Source of the DNA: Bacteroidota bacterium
Lineage (GTDB): Bacteria; Bacteroidota; Bacteroidia; Chitinophagales; Saprospiraceae
Assembly (NCBI GenBank): GCA_018969455.1
Contig: JAGWYI010000260.1
Coordinates: 1-6,273 of the forward strand
Length of the DNA: 6,273 bases
Reading direction: 5' to 3'
A program made the position numbers and the translations under genes. Shown one piece after another: positions 5,255 through 6,273 of the stretch (positions are counted from its first letter, which is position 1; the number at the start of each line of letters is the position of its first letter). Under the pieces are notes generated by a model. That model was given only the letters and a program-made list of their open reading frames with translations, did no database searches and was not told where the DNA came from.

Positions 5255-6273
5255 CTAACTGAACAAACCGACAATATCATCCTGTGTGAGTTTTTTGATC
5301 AAGCCCTGCTCGGTGCTGATGAGATCTTTTGCAATGTCTTTCTTCTTTTCCTGCAATTGGAGAATCTTTTCTTCCACGGTGTCTTTGCAAATCATTTTGT
5401 AGGCAAAAACTTTTTTGGTTTGACCAATACGGTGTGTGCGGTCAATGGCTTGCTGCTCCACGGCAGGATTCCACCACGGATCCACCAGGTAAACATAATC
5501 GGCTTCGGTGAGGTTGATGCCCACACCGCCTGCTTTCAAACTCATTAAAAACACCCGGCAATGGACCGATTCCTGGAAATTGCGCACGCGAGCAGCACGG
5601 TCTTGGGTAGAGCCATCCAGGTATTCATAAGGTATTCCGGCCTGCACCAGATGTTGCCGGATGAGGTCGAGCATTTTAAGGAACTGGGAGAAAATCAATA
5701 TTTTATGATTGCCGGCATTTTCCTCTATTTCCCGTACAATTTCCTCGAGTTTTGCCGAAGCGTTACCAAAATCGCCTTCGTCAGATAAAAGCGCCGGCGC
5801 ATCACATATTTGGCGGAGTTTCAACAGCCCCTCCAGAATCAAAAATGCTGCTTTGTCTTTCCCTTCTTCTGTCATTTTCTCCACGATACGCGCCCGGTAC
5901 AATTCCCGGTAATTTTCGTACACTTTGCGTTGCTCTACGCCCATTTCACAAAATAAAATCATTTCCATTTTATCGGGCAAATCCTTTGCAACCTCCTCCT
6001 TGGTGCGTTTTAACATAAAAGGGTACACCAATTTGCGCAATTGGCGGGCTTTCTCTTCGTCGCGATACTTGTCTATCGGCGTAGCAAATTCACTTCGGAA
6101 AAACTCCTGGCTGCCCAACAAGCCCGGATTTAAAAACTCCATTTGCGAATACAAATCGAAGGTGTTGTTTTCCACAGGCGTTCCCGTCATTACCAGGCGA
6201 TTCTTGGCCGACAGCAGTTTAACCGCTTTGGCAATTTTTGAATCCGGGTTTTTTATTGCCTGTGATTCGTCGA
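5255..6273 (-). CDS. SNF2-family DEAD-like helicase/ATPase, C-terminal part, N-terminus off the window
   Basis: SNF2 (SWI2) proteins are superfamily 2 ATPases that translocate along DNA and remodel or strip bound proteins; the bacterial members mostly lack a defined role. The visible 338 residues begin exactly at the DEAH-like box, DESQAIKNP (1-9), so the P-loop and any N-terminal domain lie beyond the right edge. In order: TGTPVEN (29-35, motif III), FMLKRTKEEV (85-94), the second RecA-like domain with KILIFSQF (190-197), LDGSTQDRAARV (218-229), SLKAGGVGINL (244-254, motif V) and DPWWNPAVEQQAIDRTHRIGQT (264-285, motif VI with the arginine finger). The C-terminus is charged and ends soon after TVEEKILQLQEKKK. 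The ATG at 6190 is internal, not the start, since the helicase motifs continue upstream in frame. All visible catalytic motifs are intact. The gene is convergent with nadA and shares the intergenic hairpin. SNF2 genes occur both as core genes and in defence or phage-related loci; nothing here indicates the latter. Confidence 0.95.
   Translation of the reverse strand, partial: DESQAIKNPDSKIAKAVKLLSAKNRLVMTGTPVENNTFDLYSQMEFLNPGLLGSQEFFRSEFATPIDKYRDEEKARQLRKLVYPFMLKRTKEEVAKDLPDKMEMILFCEMGVEQRKVYENYRELYRARIVEKMTEEGKDKAAFLILEGLLKLRQICDAPALLSDEGDFGNASAKLEEIVREIEENAGNHKILIFSQFLKMLDLIRQHLVQAGIPYEYLDGSTQDRAARVRNFQESVHCRVFLMSLKAGGVGINLTEADYVYLVDPWWNPAVEQQAIDRTHRIGQTKKVFAYKMICKDTVEEKILQLQEKKKDIAKDLISTEQGLIKKLTQDDIVGLFS

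Noticed and set aside
5255..6273. Possibility that the SNF2 helicase belongs to a defence system
   Set aside because: Some defence systems contain SNF2-like ATPases, but the visible neighbours are housekeeping genes and no nuclease, methylase or integrase is in the window. The part beyond the right edge is unseen.
1..6273. CRISPR array, tRNA or rRNA, insertion sequence, attachment site, riboswitch
   Set aside because: No spaced direct repeats, cloverleaf-like segments, transposase motifs or terminal inverted repeats were seen, and the gaps between genes are all under about 125 bp.

Overview
This window reads as ordinary chromosomal housekeeping and envelope DNA from a bacterium, most likely of the phylum Bacteroidota. 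Three things point there. None of the five gene starts inside the window has a usable Shine-Dalgarno sequence. An exact match to the Bacteroidota -7 promoter element (TAnnTTTG) lies upstream of the mltA-like gene. The protein mix, including a CrtZ-type carotene hydroxylase and a SNF2-family helicase, fits that phylum. The phylum call is inference; I cannot place it to genus.

Layout from left to right. Positions 1-961 (minus strand) hold the N-terminal 320 residues of an MltA-like lytic transglycosylase whose 3' end runs off the left edge. Positions 1078-1572 (minus) encode a CrtZ-type beta-carotene hydroxylase. Positions 1621-2664 (minus) encode a GT4-like glycosyltransferase lying 48 bp upstream of crtZ in the same direction. 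A 125-bp divergent intergenic region (2665-2789) separates these from a plus-strand pair, folC (2790-4103) and nadA (4119-5132), which are 15 bp apart and probably one operon. A 122-bp convergent intergenic region (5133-5254) carries two hairpins that look like terminators. It separates nadA from the C-terminal part of a SNF2-family helicase (5255-6273, minus), whose N-terminus lies beyond the right edge.

The genes do not form one obvious system. folC and nadA both serve cofactor synthesis (folate polyglutamylation and the quinolinate step of NAD synthesis). crtZ makes hydroxylated carotenoids, and the glycosyltransferase next to it could act on any of several acceptors. MltA would act on peptidoglycan in the envelope. 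SNF2 proteins act on nucleic acid or protein-nucleic acid complexes. No mobile element, CRISPR array, tRNA, rRNA, phage gene or defence island is visible, and no gene-free stretch exceeds about 125 bp. I found no convincing undescribed system. The points most worth a second look are the apparently shortened central segment of the MltA-like protein, the hairpin and promoter-like arrangement in the divergent region, and the strong hairpin between the convergent genes.
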